A stretch of DNA of 64,000 nucleotides from JAAYCI01 sp964370045 (GCA_964370045.1 CAYJGZ010000008.1:1-64000); one strand, 5' to 3'; counted from the stretch's first letter, positions 22,936 to 33,103 are shown. The notes: generated by a model from the sequence alone, not told the origin. Program-made: numbers and translations.

Positions 22936-24750
22936 ATGAACCAAAAACAGAATAACGAGGCAGTGCCCACAATGCGTGAAAAACGTCATCGCACCGACAG
23001 ATTGCCCCAGCAGGTGGCAAGCAAAAGAATGGTGCGCAAGCCCTCGCCGCACGCAGGGCGCAGGCGCAGTGATGCCGCAAAGGCAGTTCCCATAAAGATG
23101 TACCCCCTGGGCGGCCTTGGAGAGATAGGCAAAAACCTCACGGTGTACGAGTGCGCGGGGGATATGCTTATTGTGGACTGCGGCTCGCTGTTTCCGGACA
23201 GCGACATGTACGGCATAGACCTTGTAATACCCGACTTTTCATTTATTGAGCAAAACAGGGAGAACATAAAGGGTGTTATCATAACGCACGGGCACGAGGA
23301 CCATATAGGTTCGCTCCCTTACCTTTTGCGTGAGGTAAACCTGCCCATATTCAGCACCCGCCTTACGCTTGGGCTTATACAAAACAAGCTGGAGGAGCAC
23401 GGCCTGCGTGACAGCACAAAAATGCGTCAGTTTTCCGCAGGGGAAAAGTTTCGCCTTGGGTGCTTTACCATAGACCCCATTCATGTGAACCACAGCATCC
23501 CCGATGCTGTGAGCTTTGCCATAGATTGTCCCGCAGGCACCATAATTCACACGGGAGACTTTAAGATAGACTACACGCCCGTAGGGGGCAAAACGGCCGA
23601 CCTTGCGGCTTTTGCCCGATATGGAGACAGCGGTGTGCTCGCACTTATAAGCGACTCTACAAACTCTGAAAAGCCGGGCATGTCCGCCTCTGAAAATAAG
23701 GTAAACGCAGGGCTGGAGGCGCTGTTTAACAGGGCGGACAAAAAGCGTGTGATAGTGGTGACATTTGCATCAAACCTCTACCGTGTGCAGCTGCTTATCG
23801 ACCATGCGGCACGTCAGGGGCGTGTTGTGGCCATATCGGGGCGTAGCATGATAAACAACACCAACATGGCGATGGAGCTTGGGTATCTTCATGCACCCCC
23901 CGGCGTTGTGGTGGACATAGAGCAGATAAGCAAGTACCCGCCCGAAAAGGTGGCCATTATCACCACGGGAAGCCAGGGTGAAACGCTGAGCGCACTCTCA
24001 CGCATGGCGATGAACAGCCACAGGCAGGTGCGTGTGGGGGAGGGGGATTTCATCATAATCTCCGCCGCCACCATCCCCGGCAACGAAAAGATGGTAACAA
24101 AGGTCATAAACGGGCTTTTGAAATTGGGTGCGGACGTAATTTATGAAAACATGTACGACGTTCACGCCTCCGGCCATGCCTGCCAGGAGGAGCAAAAGCT
24201 GATGCTCAACCTGACAAGGCCAAAGTTCTTCATCCCGGTGCACGGCGAGTATAAGCATCTAAAGCGCCATGCCTCAACCGCACAGGCGGTGGGCATACCG
24301 CCGCAAAATATAATGGTTGCAGAGACGGGTGAGAGCATAGTCATCTCGCAGGACGGCATAAGCGCAGGCGAGGGCGTTCAGGCGGGTGCGGTGATGGTGG
24401 ACGGCCTTGGCGTGGGCGATGTGGGTAGCGTGGTGCTACGTGACAGGCGGCTTTTGAGCGAGGACGGCATTGTGGTTGTGAGTGCCACGGTGCAGGCGAA
24501 AACAGGCAAGATGATGAGCGAGGTGGAGATATTCACCCGTGGCTTTGTGTATGTGCGGGACTCGGAGGAGCTTTTGGAGGAGACCCGCCTTGCGATAGAT
24601 AAGGTACTGCGTGCGCACGAAAAGGAGCCGCACAAGGATATAAACAGCCTTAAAACCCGCATGAGGGAGGCGGCGTTCAGCTTTTTGTACAGGCGCACAA
24701 AGCGCAGCCCCATGATACTGCCCATACTCACCGAGGTAAGTCTCGGCTGA
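22936..24750 (+). CDS. rnj: Ribonuclease J
   Basis: A 604-residue metallo-beta-lactamase/beta-CASP ribonuclease with 5' exonuclease and endonuclease activity, central to mRNA decay and rRNA maturation in Bacillota. The zinc motif HGHEDH is at 118-123, later motifs are HTGDFK and SDSTNSE, and the beta-CASP region has SGRSMINN and TTGSQGE; FFIPVHGEYKHLKRH and the C-terminal domain complete it. A basic N-terminal extension of about 50 residues (rich in Arg and Lys) may aid RNA binding. The start at 22936 has GGAGG five bases upstream; a longer frame from 22864 lacks such a site. Confidence 0.95.
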   Translation: MNQKQNNEAVPTMREKRHRTDRLPQQVASKRMVRKPSPHAGRRRSDAAKAVPIKMYPLGGLGEIGKNLTVYECAGDMLIVDCGSLFPDSDMYGIDLVIPDFSFIEQNRENIKGVIITHGHEDHIGSLPYLLREVNLPIFSTRLTLGLIQNKLEEHGLRDSTKMRQFSAGEKFRLGCFTIDPIHVNHSIPDAVSFAIDCPAGTIIHTGDFKIDYTPVGGKTADLAAFARYGDSGVLALISDSTNSEKPGMSASENKVNAGLEALFNRADKKRVIVVTFASNLYRVQLLIDHAARQGRVVAISGRSMINNTNMAMELGYLHAPPGVVVDIEQISKYPPEKVAIITTGSQGETLSALSRMAMNSHRQVRVGEGDFIIISAATIPGNEKMVTKVINGLLKLGADVIYENMYDVHASGHACQEEQKLMLNLTRPKFFIPVHGEYKHLKRHASTAQAVGIPPQNIMVAETGESIVISQDGISAGEGVQAGAVMVDGLGVGDVGSVVLRDRRLLSEDGIVVVSATVQAKTGKMMSEVEIFTRGFVYVRDSEELLEETRLAIDKVLRAHEKEPHKDINSLKTRMREAAFSFLYRRTKRSPMILPILTEVSLG

Positions 24751-24808
24751 TTTTTGGTGCATGGCTGTAGAGTAGGATATTTGTTTGTGTCAAACGTTGT
24801 GTAGGCAA

Positions 24809-24863
24809 GTGGATACATAGAAGTAAAACGCCATACGTTAAGCACGAAAAGAAGGCGGATATT
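24809..24863. repeat. Degenerate half copy of the palindromic element
   Basis: GTGGATACATAGAAGTAAAA, then a diverged AGAAGGCGGATATTCC, follows the ACACATAG end and long arm of the element at 43223. The other half and the central hairpin are lost. Confidence 0.5.
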
Positions 24864-24936
24864 CCAAAAAACTGCTCTTTTCTCCACACTCCTGTGTAAT
24901 ACTGAATTGTTATGTCAAAACAAGGAGGACACCTAT

Positions 24937-26913
24937 TTGAAGCGCAAACGTAATTTTTGGGCGGCGGATACGCTGATTATCCTGCTTGCGGTGATGTGCT
25001 TGACGCTTGCGGTGATGCTGAGCATTGCAATGCCGGTGTATTTTATACCGGTGATTGTGGTGGTGCTGGTGGTGGCGGTGTTTGTGCTGTTTGGCCTGCA
25101 ACGAACACGGCGGCTTTTGCGGCGGATGCTAAGCGCTCGATTTAAGCCGGAGGCGGCCGCAAGCAATGGCGTAGGTACGTTTAACTTGCCCATTATGGCG
25201 GTGAGCGATGACATAGTGGTGTGGTACAACGATGCGTTTCTAAAGCAGATTGCGCTGGGTGCAGAGAGCACCATGCTCGCCGCAAACAAGGTGATGCCGG
25301 GGCTGGACCTGCGCGCGGCCGCAGAGCCAAAGGGGCAGGACCTTACGCTGGGAAACCGCTGCTACACGGCGCACAGCAACATGATGCGTGCGGAAAAAAA
25401 CCTGTACTTTGTGCTGTTTATCGAGGACACACAGCTGAAAGTGCAGGCGGCGGAGTACCGTGCCACACGTCCGTCGGTGCTGTATATCGTTATAGATACG
25501 TACGATGAAATCCTAAAAGAGATGCAGGAGAGCGAGCGTGCGGCTATTGTTAGCAGTATAGACAAAGCGGTGGAGCGGTTTGTGGCCAAAAGCTCCGGCT
25601 TTTTGCGCAAAGTATCCACCTCACGCTACCTTGCGGTGCTGGAAGAGCGCCACATGAAGGACATAGAGGCAAGCCGCTTTTCGGTGCTGGACGAGGTGCG
25701 AAAGATAGGCGAGGAGAGTGTGGCGGTCACGCTTTCCATAGGCGTGGGCCGCCTTGGGGAGACATTCTCCGAGTGTGAGGAAATGGCCAGAGGAGCGCTG
25801 GACATGGCGCTGGGGCGAGGGGGAGACCAGGCGGCGGTAAAAAGCCCCGAGGGCTTTGAATTTTACGGCGGTGTTGCGCACAGTGTGGAAAGGCGCACAA
25901 AGGTGAAAAGCCGTGTGGTGGCCGCCGCTATACGCAACCTTTTTGCCGAGTTTGACAAGGTGCTCATCATGGGGCACAAGGATGCGGACATGGACAGCGT
26001 TGGTGCGGCGGTGGGTATGCTGCGCTTTTGCCGTATATGCAAAAAGCCTGCGGCGATAGTGATTGATACCGAGAAAAACATGTCGGGGATGCTGATTGAG
26101 CACCTTGTGAAAAACGGCTACGGCAAGGACTTAATCTCGCCGCAGGAGGCACTGCCGCTCACAGGCCCTCGCACGCTGATAGTAGTGGTGGACACGCACA
26201 TACCATATCTTTTGGAGAGCGACCAAGTGTTCAAAAACTGCGGCGCTTCGGTAGTTATAGACCATCACCGCAAGATGGTAAACCATATTGCAAGTGCACA
26301 AATTTTTTACCACGAGCCGTATGCCTCCAGCGCAAGCGAGCTTGTGAGCGAGCTTTTGCAGTATGTGGGAGACGCAAAGACGGACAAGCCCACGCCCGTG
26401 GAGGCGGAGGCGCTTTTGTGCGGCATTATGCTGGATACACGCACTTTTTCGCTACATGTGGGTGTGCGAACATTTGAAGCGGCGGCGTGGCTTCGCCGCA
26501 TGGGTGCGCAAACGGCGGTGGTAAAGCGCATGTTTGCCTCCAGCATGAACGAGTACCTTTACCGCAGCCACCTTGTGTCCGAGGCGAAGATACACCAAGG
26601 GTGCGCCATTGCAATGAGCGACAGAGTGCCACCCGAGTGTGAGGTGGTAGCGCCCCAGGCGGCGAATGAGCTACTCGCCATTGAGGGCGTGCAGGCAAGC
26701 TTTGTGGGTATAGAGCAGGGGGATGTTGTGCGTGTGTCCGCGCGCAGTATGGGCGATGTGAATGTACAGCTTATCATGGAAAAGATAGGCGGCGGCGGAC
26801 ACCTTACCATGGCGGGGGCACAGATGAACGGCGTGAGCATGGAGCAGGCGCAAACTGCGATAGCAAAAGCTATTTCGGAGTATATGTCCGAGCGCACACA
26901 CGATAAGGTATAG
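24937..26913 (+). CDS. gdpP: Cyclic di-AMP phosphodiesterase GdpP
   Basis: A 658-residue membrane enzyme that hydrolyses c-di-AMP. Order of parts: two N-terminal membrane helices (about 12-54), a degenerate PAS-like region (about 75-165), a degenerate GGDEF domain (about 180-310), then DHH/DHHA1. Catalytic motifs are present: GHKDADMDS (Asp349, Asp351), VVVDTH, DHH (442-444) and GGGGH (618-622). It controls wall, potassium and osmotic homeostasis. The start is TTG 24937, with AAGGAGG nine bases upstream. The usual order rnj-gdpP-rplI-dnaB is kept. Confidence 0.95.
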   Translation: MKRKRNFWAADTLIILLAVMCLTLAVMLSIAMPVYFIPVIVVVLVVAVFVLFGLQRTRRLLRRMLSARFKPEAAASNGVGTFNLPIMAVSDDIVVWYNDAFLKQIALGAESTMLAANKVMPGLDLRAAAEPKGQDLTLGNRCYTAHSNMMRAEKNLYFVLFIEDTQLKVQAAEYRATRPSVLYIVIDTYDEILKEMQESERAAIVSSIDKAVERFVAKSSGFLRKVSTSRYLAVLEERHMKDIEASRFSVLDEVRKIGEESVAVTLSIGVGRLGETFSECEEMARGALDMALGRGGDQAAVKSPEGFEFYGGVAHSVERRTKVKSRVVAAAIRNLFAEFDKVLIMGHKDADMDSVGAAVGMLRFCRICKKPAAIVIDTEKNMSGMLIEHLVKNGYGKDLISPQEALPLTGPRTLIVVVDTHIPYLLESDQVFKNCGASVVIDHHRKMVNHIASAQIFYHEPYASSASELVSELLQYVGDAKTDKPTPVEAEALLCGIMLDTRTFSLHVGVRTFEAAAWLRRMGAQTAVVKRMFASSMNEYLYRSHLVSEAKIHQGCAIAMSDRVPPECEVVAPQAANELLAIEGVQASFVGIEQGDVVRVSARSMGDVNVQLIMEKIGGGGHLTMAGAQMNGVSMEQAQTAIAKAISEYMSERTHDKV

Positions 26914-27002
26914 GCGAGATATAATGTAGAACTGTTGTTTTTTAGTATGAGCGCAACATGCGACTTTTACGCATAAACTTGAGAATGGCTTTTTAGGGAG
27001 GC

Positions 27003-27085
27003 ATAGTTTGAAACAAGTTTCAAACTATTTCCCATCTAAAATCAATAATGCTCTTATCATTCCTTGTGCTTCGCATGATAAGAGC
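27003..27085. other. Two hairpins upstream of rplI
   Basis: A perfect palindrome ATAGTTTGAAAC / GTTTCAAACTAT (27003-27028), then GCTCTTATCAT / ATGATAAGAGC (27050-27085). Neither is followed by a T run. They lie between gdpP and rplI and may be processing or attenuation structures. Confidence 0.5.
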
Positions 27086-27139
27086 CGCATATTTCATTAA
27101 ATTTTGTGCCGATGCGAAGCGGCGGAATGGAGCATTAAA

Positions 27140-27583
27140 ATGAAAGTAGTGCTAAAGCAGGACGTAAAAAACATAGGCAAAAAGGATGAAATGCACGAGG
27201 TGAGCGATGGCTACGCACGCAACTTTTTGCTACCGAGAGGCCTTGCGGTGGTGGCGGACGCCTCCGCAATGAACGAGGTGAAGAGCAAGCAGGCTTCCCA
27301 GCAGCACCATAAAGAGCAGCAGGAGCAGGCGGCACGTGCGCTTGCCGAAAAGCTTAAGGACAGCACGGTGGTGATAAAGGCGAAAGGCGGCCAAAGCGGC
27401 AGGCTTTTTGGCGCAGTTACACAAAAGGACGTATCTGCGGAGCTTGAAAAGATGGGAATGAGCGTAGATAAGCGCAAAATTTCCTTTAGCGTGCGTGAAA
27501 TCAAGGACTATGGCAAGTACGAGGCAGAGGCGAAAATTATGCAGGGCATAAGCGCAGTGTTTACGGTGAGCGTGGAGGAGTAG
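27140..27583 (+). CDS. rplI: 50S ribosomal protein L9
   Basis: A 147-residue ribosomal protein. MKVVLKQDVKNIGKKDEMHE and the L9 signature around GYARNFLLPRGLA (residues 24-36) bind 23S rRNA; a long charged helix (about 40-75) and the C-terminal domain with GRLFGAVT and KISF follow. The start at 27140 has GGAG eight bases upstream. It is followed by dnaB after 46 bases, the usual order in Bacillota. Confidence 0.96.
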   Translation: MKVVLKQDVKNIGKKDEMHEVSDGYARNFLLPRGLAVVADASAMNEVKSKQASQQHHKEQQEQAARALAEKLKDSTVVIKAKGGQSGRLFGAVTQKDVSAELEKMGMSVDKRKISFSVREIKDYGKYEAEAKIMQGISAVFTVSVEE

Positions 27584-27629
27584 TGCTTTTGCACTGTGGT
27601 GGGGCAATGTATTTTGACAGGGGGACATT

Positions 27630-29015
27630 ATGGCAACAAACTACACTTTTTCGCTCGAAACGCTGGGCATAGAGCCGCCGTACAGCATACAGGCGGAGCA
27701 GAGCGTTTTGGGTGCGGCATTGCTGGACCCCTCCTGCGTGGATACCATTATCCAAAAACTGCGCCCTGAAATGTTTTATGTGCGGCAAAACCGTGCGGTG
27801 TTTATAGAGATACTCACGCTTGTGACAAACTCTGTGCCGGTGGACGTGGTGGTGCTGATAAACCGCCTGTGCGATGGGGATGTTTTTCCTGCGGCGGCGG
27901 ACGTGAAGAGCTATCTTGCGGAGCTTGCGGACACAGTGCCCAGCCTCACAAACCTGCCACACTATATTGATATAGTGAATGAAAAGTACGTAAAGCGTCA
28001 GCTGATGGAGCAGGCGAGGGACGTGCTGGAGCAGGTGGGGGAGGACGTAGAGTCCAAGGTGATGCTGGAGGCGGCAGAACAGCGCCTTTACGAGATACGT
28101 GCGGGCAGGGACACCTCCGACGCACAGCTTTTGAAGTACGCCATGCTGGAGGTGCTAAGCCACCTGCAACACCTTGAGGGCCCCGACAGGGATGCCTACA
28201 TGGGAATTCCCAGCGGCTTTCCCAGCGTGGACGCAAAGCTCACCGGCCTTGGGCGCAGCGACTTGATTATACTCGCCTCCCGCCCCGGCATGGGCAAGAC
28301 GAGCTTTGCGCTGAATATTGCGCTGAATGTTTCAAAACAGCAGATACCCGTCATTATTTTCAGCCTTGAGATGACAAAAGACCAGCTGGCCGCACGCATA
28401 CTTTCCTCCGAGGCACTGGTGGACAGCCGAATGTTTCGCACGGGCGTGCGCAACCCCTCCGACTGGGACGACCTTATAAATGTCTCCAACCTCTTAGGGC
28501 CGTTGCAGATGTATATGGACGATACATCGGCGATTACCATCCCCGAAATGAAGTCTAAAATACGACGGATAAACCGCAGTGCCATCGCCGCAGGCACAAA
28601 GCCGGTGGGGCTTGTGATTATTGACTACCTACAGCTGATGAGCAGCGGAAAGCGCAGTGAAAACCGTGTGCAGGAGGTCAGCGAGATGACTCGTAACCTC
28701 AAAATTATGGCGAAAGACCTAAACGTGCCCATAATGGCGCTCAGCCAGCTTTCCAGAAATGCGGAGCGTGGCACAAAGGGAGACCACCGCCCCATGCTCA
28801 GCGACCTGCGAGACTCCGGCTCTATAGAGCAGGATGCGGACATAGTGATGTTTTTGTACCGTGATGCGTACTATAGCGACGACATGGACGTCGACCCCGA
28901 GGCCGCAGAGTGCATTATTGCAAAAAACCGCCACGGCGAGACAGCTACCGTAAACCTACGCTGGGACGGCGAACACACCCGATATGTCGAGCCGGAGATG
29001 TACAGAGAGCCATGA
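27630..29015 (+). CDS. dnaB: Replicative DNA helicase
   Basis: A 461-residue hexameric helicase that unwinds DNA ahead of the replication fork. N-terminal primase-interaction domain (IEPPYSIQAEQSVLGAALLD), RecA-like motor with Walker A SRPGMGKT (217-224), Walker B region LVIIDYLQLM, and the RDSGSIEQDADIVMFLYRD sensor region. GGGGGAC precedes the ATG. Its TGA overlaps the ATG of tilS (ATGA at 29012-29015), suggesting coupling. Confidence 0.96.
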   Translation: MATNYTFSLETLGIEPPYSIQAEQSVLGAALLDPSCVDTIIQKLRPEMFYVRQNRAVFIEILTLVTNSVPVDVVVLINRLCDGDVFPAAADVKSYLAELADTVPSLTNLPHYIDIVNEKYVKRQLMEQARDVLEQVGEDVESKVMLEAAEQRLYEIRAGRDTSDAQLLKYAMLEVLSHLQHLEGPDRDAYMGIPSGFPSVDAKLTGLGRSDLIILASRPGMGKTSFALNIALNVSKQQIPVIIFSLEMTKDQLAARILSSEALVDSRMFRTGVRNPSDWDDLINVSNLLGPLQMYMDDTSAITIPEMKSKIRRINRSAIAAGTKPVGLVIIDYLQLMSSGKRSENRVQEVSEMTRNLKIMAKDLNVPIMALSQLSRNAERGTKGDHRPMLSDLRDSGSIEQDADIVMFLYRDAYYSDDMDVDPEAAECIIAKNRHGETATVNLRWDGEHTRYVEPEMYREP

Positions 29016-30379
29016 GAGAAAACATGCTAAGCGCCATTCGCAAGCAGGATATGATACGCTCGGGCGACACCGTCATAGTGGCGCTGTCGGGCGGTGCGGA
29101 CTCGGTGGCGCTGTTTCACCTGCTGTGGACGTGCAAGTGCGAGCTTGGCATTCGGCTTGCGGCGGCGCATTTTGAGCATGGGCTGCGTGGAGAGGCCTCG
29201 CTAAATGATGCGGACTTTGTGGGTAGACTGTGTGAAGAATATGACGTTGCATTGTATATAAAGCATGGTGACATGACCGAAAAGCCAAAGCCCAAAGGCG
29301 AGAGCACCGAGGTGTGGGCACGCAGGCTGCGCTATGAGTTTTTTGAGGAGATAGCGGCGGAGCATGGCGCAAAAATAGCGACGGCGCACACAAAAAGCGA
29401 CAACGCCGAGACGGTGCTACTGAACATGATTAGGGGTAGCGGCCCTAAGGGACTTGGGGGCATTCCGCCCTGCCGAGGGGTGTTTGTTCGTCCGCTTTTG
29501 TGGGTGAGCCGCCCCGAAATAGAGCGATACTGTGCGGATAATTCCCTTTCATATGTAACGGATGAAACAAACTTCCAGGATATTTACACACGCAACATCC
29601 TGCGCAACCGTGTGATGCCGATTTTGCAGGGCATAAACTTAGGTGTAGAGGATGTCCTAAGCCGAATGGCGCAGGATATGCACAGCCTTGACAGTTACAT
29701 CGAAGCACAGGCGAAACAGCTCTTGGCTGATGCAAAAACTGTGGGCGGACACAGCGTGTCTGTTTTGAGAGATGCGCCGCCGCCCGTACAGCTGAAAGCA
29801 ATGGCACTGATTGCTCCAAAGGGTGCATCTCGTGGAACACTTGCTCGCTTGCTAAAACTTGTGCAGGGGGATATGCGAAAGGTACAGCTTTCGCAGCAGC
29901 TGATAGCGCTTGTGAAAAAAGGAAGTTTGCGCATTGAAAGTGCCGTAATAAGTGGCAAAATTTTGCAAAAACTGCAACTTTGCGAGGGGGAGCACAAACT
30001 GTGGGAAGGCTATTCCGTGAGGGTGAGCATACTTTCCGCACAGCAAGCACAGCTGTTTTTGAACCAAAATAACAAAAAAGACTTAACCTTTGTGGCGGAT
30101 TATGGTAAGATATTAGACAGCGTATTCCGCACACGCCTGCCGAGGGACACGCTTCGCCCACCAAAAAGAAACATAACAAAGCCGTTTCGCAAGTGGATGA
30201 GCGAGGAGAACATACCTCAAAGCAGGCGAGACACCCTGCCTATTTTGGCACAGGGCAATCGTGTTGTGTGGGTGTGGGGCGTAGGCTTTTGCGATGGGGT
30301 ACAGCCGGACGAAGGTACAACACGGTGGCTTTTAATACACGAAGTCACATCACAGAAAGGTGGGAGCACACATGAGTAA
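29012..30379 (+). CDS. tilS: tRNA(Ile)-lysidine synthetase
   Basis: A 455-residue ATP pyrophosphatase that attaches lysine to C34 of tRNA-Ile2 so it reads AUA. The PP-loop SGGADS is at 26-31, then HFEHGLRGEAS, TAHTKSDNAETVLLNMIRGSG and the DETN segment; the C-terminal domain (LRPPKRNITKPFRKWM) is complete. ATG 29012 overlaps the dnaB stop, and its own end overlaps hpt by 8 bases. The tilS-hpt-ftsH order is classic for Bacillota. Confidence 0.95.
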   Translation: MRENMLSAIRKQDMIRSGDTVIVALSGGADSVALFHLLWTCKCELGIRLAAAHFEHGLRGEASLNDADFVGRLCEEYDVALYIKHGDMTEKPKPKGESTEVWARRLRYEFFEEIAAEHGAKIATAHTKSDNAETVLLNMIRGSGPKGLGGIPPCRGVFVRPLLWVSRPEIERYCADNSLSYVTDETNFQDIYTRNILRNRVMPILQGINLGVEDVLSRMAQDMHSLDSYIEAQAKQLLADAKTVGGHSVSVLRDAPPPVQLKAMALIAPKGASRGTLARLLKLVQGDMRKVQLSQQLIALVKKGSLRIESAVISGKILQKLQLCEGEHKLWEGYSVRVSILSAQQAQLFLNQNNKKDLTFVADYGKILDSVFRTRLPRDTLRPPKRNITKPFRKWMSEENIPQSRRDTLPILAQGNRVVWVWGVGFCDGVQPDEGTTRWLLIHEVTSQKGGSTHE

Positions 30380-30920
30380 TATGCGAGGGGACCTTCAAAG
30401 TATTTTGCTTTCAGAGGAGCAGATTTCACAAAAAGTAGCCCAGCTTGGAGCGCAAATTAGTGTTGATTATGCACAAAAAGAGCTGCTACTGCTTAGTGTG
30501 CTGAAAGGCTCGGTTGTGTTTATGGCGGACCTTATGCGAGCTATAAGTATACCTGCACAGATTGACTTTATGGCGGTGTCCTCATACGGCAGTGGGCACA
30601 AAACCAGTGGTGTTGTGAAGATAGTCAAGGATATAGACATTGAGCTTTTGAATAAGGATATTCTTATTGTGGAGGATATTCTGGATTCGGGCATGACATT
30701 AAAATACCTGAAAGCTATGCTTGCGGCAAGAAATCCTGCGAGCATACGTGTGATTACCCTGCTGGACAAGCCTGCACGCCGCACAGCGGACATTCAGGCA
30801 GACTATGTCGGCTTTGAGGTGCCGGATGAGTTTTTGGTGGGATACGGGCTGGATTATGCCGAAAAGTATCGTAATCTTTCGGACATAGGCATCCTAAAGC
30901 CGCAAGTTTACAACAAGTAA
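30372..30920 (+). CDS. hpt: Hypoxanthine phosphoribosyltransferase
   Basis: A 182-residue purine salvage enzyme that makes IMP or GMP from hypoxanthine or guanine and PRPP. The PRPP motif ILIVEDILDSGMT is at 97-109; LKGSVVF (44-50) and VGYGLDYAEKYRNL near the C-terminus are typical. The start at 30372 has GGTGGGAG upstream and overlaps tilS. Confidence 0.95.
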   Translation: MSNMRGDLQSILLSEEQISQKVAQLGAQISVDYAQKELLLLSVLKGSVVFMADLMRAISIPAQIDFMAVSSYGSGHKTSGVVKIVKDIDIELLNKDILIVEDILDSGMTLKYLKAMLAARNPASIRVITLLDKPARRTADIQADYVGFEVPDEFLVGYGLDYAEKYRNLSDIGILKPQVYNK

Positions 30921-31047
30921 AAGTGCGGATAAGCTTTAAGTGTGAACATAGCAGTTATCACATAATTTTCTTTTTGGAAAGTTTGTCTGCTGTGTGAACT
31001 GAATATGGCAGGATTTTCAATATAGTATTCATTCGGGAGTTGATTAT

Positions 31048-33024
31048 TTGTCAAAAAAACCTAAATATGCCAATATTTTGATTGTTCTTGCGGTGGGAGC
31101 GCTTTTGTTTGTACTGTTTCGTTCAAACTTTCCCTCGCCATCAGCAGGCACGAAATATTCACAGGTGATTTCGCTTTTTGAAGAAGGCAAGGTGGAGTCT
31201 TTCACGCTGGACCTTGGTAACGGCAACCTTGAGTATATGCTGGAGGGTGCGAGCGAGCCGAGCAACTACGTGATGCCATACACATATGCGTTCACCGAAA
31301 ACCTGGATGACTACTTGCGAGCGTATGAGCGTACCCACGATGGCGAAGAGATGGAGTATTACGACTTTGCCTACTCGGGGGATAACTCTTTCTGGGTGTA
31401 TCTTGTGCCCGCAATTTTGATGATGTTGCTTGTGGGTGGCCTTGTGTACTATGTGATGTTTATGCACAACGACGGCGGTGCCAAGGGTGCGATGAACGTG
31501 GGCAAAGCAAAGGTGAAAAACCAAGCGGATAGCAGCAAAAAGAAGGCAACGTTTAAGGACGTGGCGGGTGCGGACGAGGAAAAGGAAGAGCTGCAAGAGA
31601 TTGTGGAGTTTCTAAAAACGCCCAAGCGTTTCAGCGTGCTGGGCGCACGTATTCCACACGGTGTGCTGCTTGTGGGGCCTCCCGGTACGGGTAAAACACT
31701 GCTTGCACGTGCGTGTGCGGGCGAGGCGGGTGTGCCGTTTTACTCCATTTCAGGTTCCGACTTTGTGGAAATGTACGTGGGTGTCGGCGCATCACGTGTG
31801 CGTGATTTGTTCGATAAAGCGAAAAAAACCGCACCTTGCATAGTGTTTATTGATGAGATTGACGCAGTGGGACGTCAGCGTGGCGCAGGCCTTGGCGGTG
31901 GCCACGACGAGCGTGAGCAAACGCTGAACCAGCTGCTCGTGGAGATGGACGGCTTTGCGGGCAACGAGGGCGTAATAGTGGTGGCGGCCACAAACCGCGC
32001 GGATATTTTGGACAAGGCGTTGCTTCGTCCGGGTCGCTTTGACCGCCAGGTGTACGTAGGACTGCCCGACGTGAAAGGTCGTGAGGAAATCCTAAGGGTG
32101 CACACCGCATCAAAGCCGCTTGGGCCTGACGTTGACCTAAAAATAATCGCTCGCACAACGCCCGGATTTACGGGTGCAGACCTTGAAAACCTTGTGAACG
32201 AGGCGGCGCTTTTGGCGGCACGACGCAACCGCAAGGCTATTATTGAGCAGGACATTGAGGAGGCCAGCATCAAGGTGATGGCAGGCCCTGAAAAGAAGAG
32301 CCGCGTTGTTACCGAAAAAGAGCGCAAGCTGACGGCCTACCACGAGGCGGGCCATGCGATTACTGCTTATTATTGCGATACGAGTGATCCCGTGCACCAG
32401 ATAACTATAATTCCGCACGGGCCTGCGGGCGGCTTTACAATGTACCGCCCCGAGGAGGATGTGCAGTTCAAAACTTTGACGCAGATGCGTGAAAATCTTG
32501 TATCAATGCTGGGCGGACGTGTGTCCGAAAAGCTGGTGCTGGACGACATTTCCACCGGTGCCTCCAACGACCTTGAGAGGGCTACACGCATTGCAAGGGC
32601 GATGGTGACCCGATATGGATTTTCCGAGCGGCTTGGGCCTGTTGTGTACGATAACGAGCCCGGCGAAACCTTCCTTGGGCGTGATTACGGCCACACACGC
32701 CACTATTCGGAGGAGATTGCGGGGCAGATTGACAGCGAAATCCGTGAGATGCTGGACAATGCGTTTGAAGCGGCACGTGTGATACTTGATGAGCACATGA
32801 ACCAGCTTCACCTAATTTCGCAGACGCTTTTGGAGCGTGAAAAGCTGAGCGGAGATGAGTTCCGTATGCTGATGGAGGGCAAAAGCTTGCCACAGGATAC
32901 GGCGGAACAGCAACAGGTGGACGCACCAAAAGAGCAGGCAGCCGACACCGCCGTGCCACAGCCCGAGACGGAGCAAGCTACCGAAGCGGCGAGCAAGGAT
33001 ACAAACGAAAGCGCAAGTGAATAA
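31048..33024 (+). CDS. ftsH: ATP-dependent zinc metalloprotease FtsH
   Basis: A 658-residue membrane AAA+ protease that removes misfolded membrane proteins and regulators. Two membrane helices (about 7-24 and 116-139) enclose an outside domain. The ATPase has Walker A GPPGTGKT (210-217) and Walker B VFIDEID (266-272); the zinc site is HEAGH (His432, Glu433, His436). The C-terminal 45 residues are an acidic Gln/Glu/Ala-rich tail. TTG start at 31048 with GGGAG upstream. Confidence 0.96.
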   Translation: MSKKPKYANILIVLAVGALLFVLFRSNFPSPSAGTKYSQVISLFEEGKVESFTLDLGNGNLEYMLEGASEPSNYVMPYTYAFTENLDDYLRAYERTHDGEEMEYYDFAYSGDNSFWVYLVPAILMMLLVGGLVYYVMFMHNDGGAKGAMNVGKAKVKNQADSSKKKATFKDVAGADEEKEELQEIVEFLKTPKRFSVLGARIPHGVLLVGPPGTGKTLLARACAGEAGVPFYSISGSDFVEMYVGVGASRVRDLFDKAKKTAPCIVFIDEIDAVGRQRGAGLGGGHDEREQTLNQLLVEMDGFAGNEGVIVVAATNRADILDKALLRPGRFDRQVYVGLPDVKGREEILRVHTASKPLGPDVDLKIIARTTPGFTGADLENLVNEAALLAARRNRKAIIEQDIEEASIKVMAGPEKKSRVVTEKERKLTAYHEAGHAITAYYCDTSDPVHQITIIPHGPAGGFTMYRPEEDVQFKTLTQMRENLVSMLGGRVSEKLVLDDISTGASNDLERATRIARAMVTRYGFSERLGPVVYDNEPGETFLGRDYGHTRHYSEEIAGQIDSEIREMLDNAFEAARVILDEHMNQLHLISQTLLEREKLSGDEFRMLMEGKSLPQDTAEQQQVDAPKEQAADTAVPQPETEQATEAASKDTNESASE

Positions 33025-33075
33025 CAGGATGTTTGTACTTTGCTACCATGAATATTGCAAAGTTGATTTGAACAT

Positions 33076-33103
33076 AAAGCCGCTTGAACTTTTGAGCGGC
33101 TTT
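33076..33103 (+). terminator. Terminator after ftsH
   Basis: Stem AAAGCCGCT / AGCGGCTTT with loop TGAACTTTTG, then GTGTTG; the T run is short. It lies 51 bases past the ftsH stop. Confidence 0.7.

Noticed and set aside
22700..23080. Minus-strand frame over the rnj leader
   Set aside because: Overlaps the true rnj start and lacks a ribosome-binding site; the protein has no recognisable features.
27630..29015. Chromosomal origin near rplI-dnaB
   Set aside because: No dnaA, dnaN or DnaA-box cluster was seen; this gene order occurs away from origins as well.
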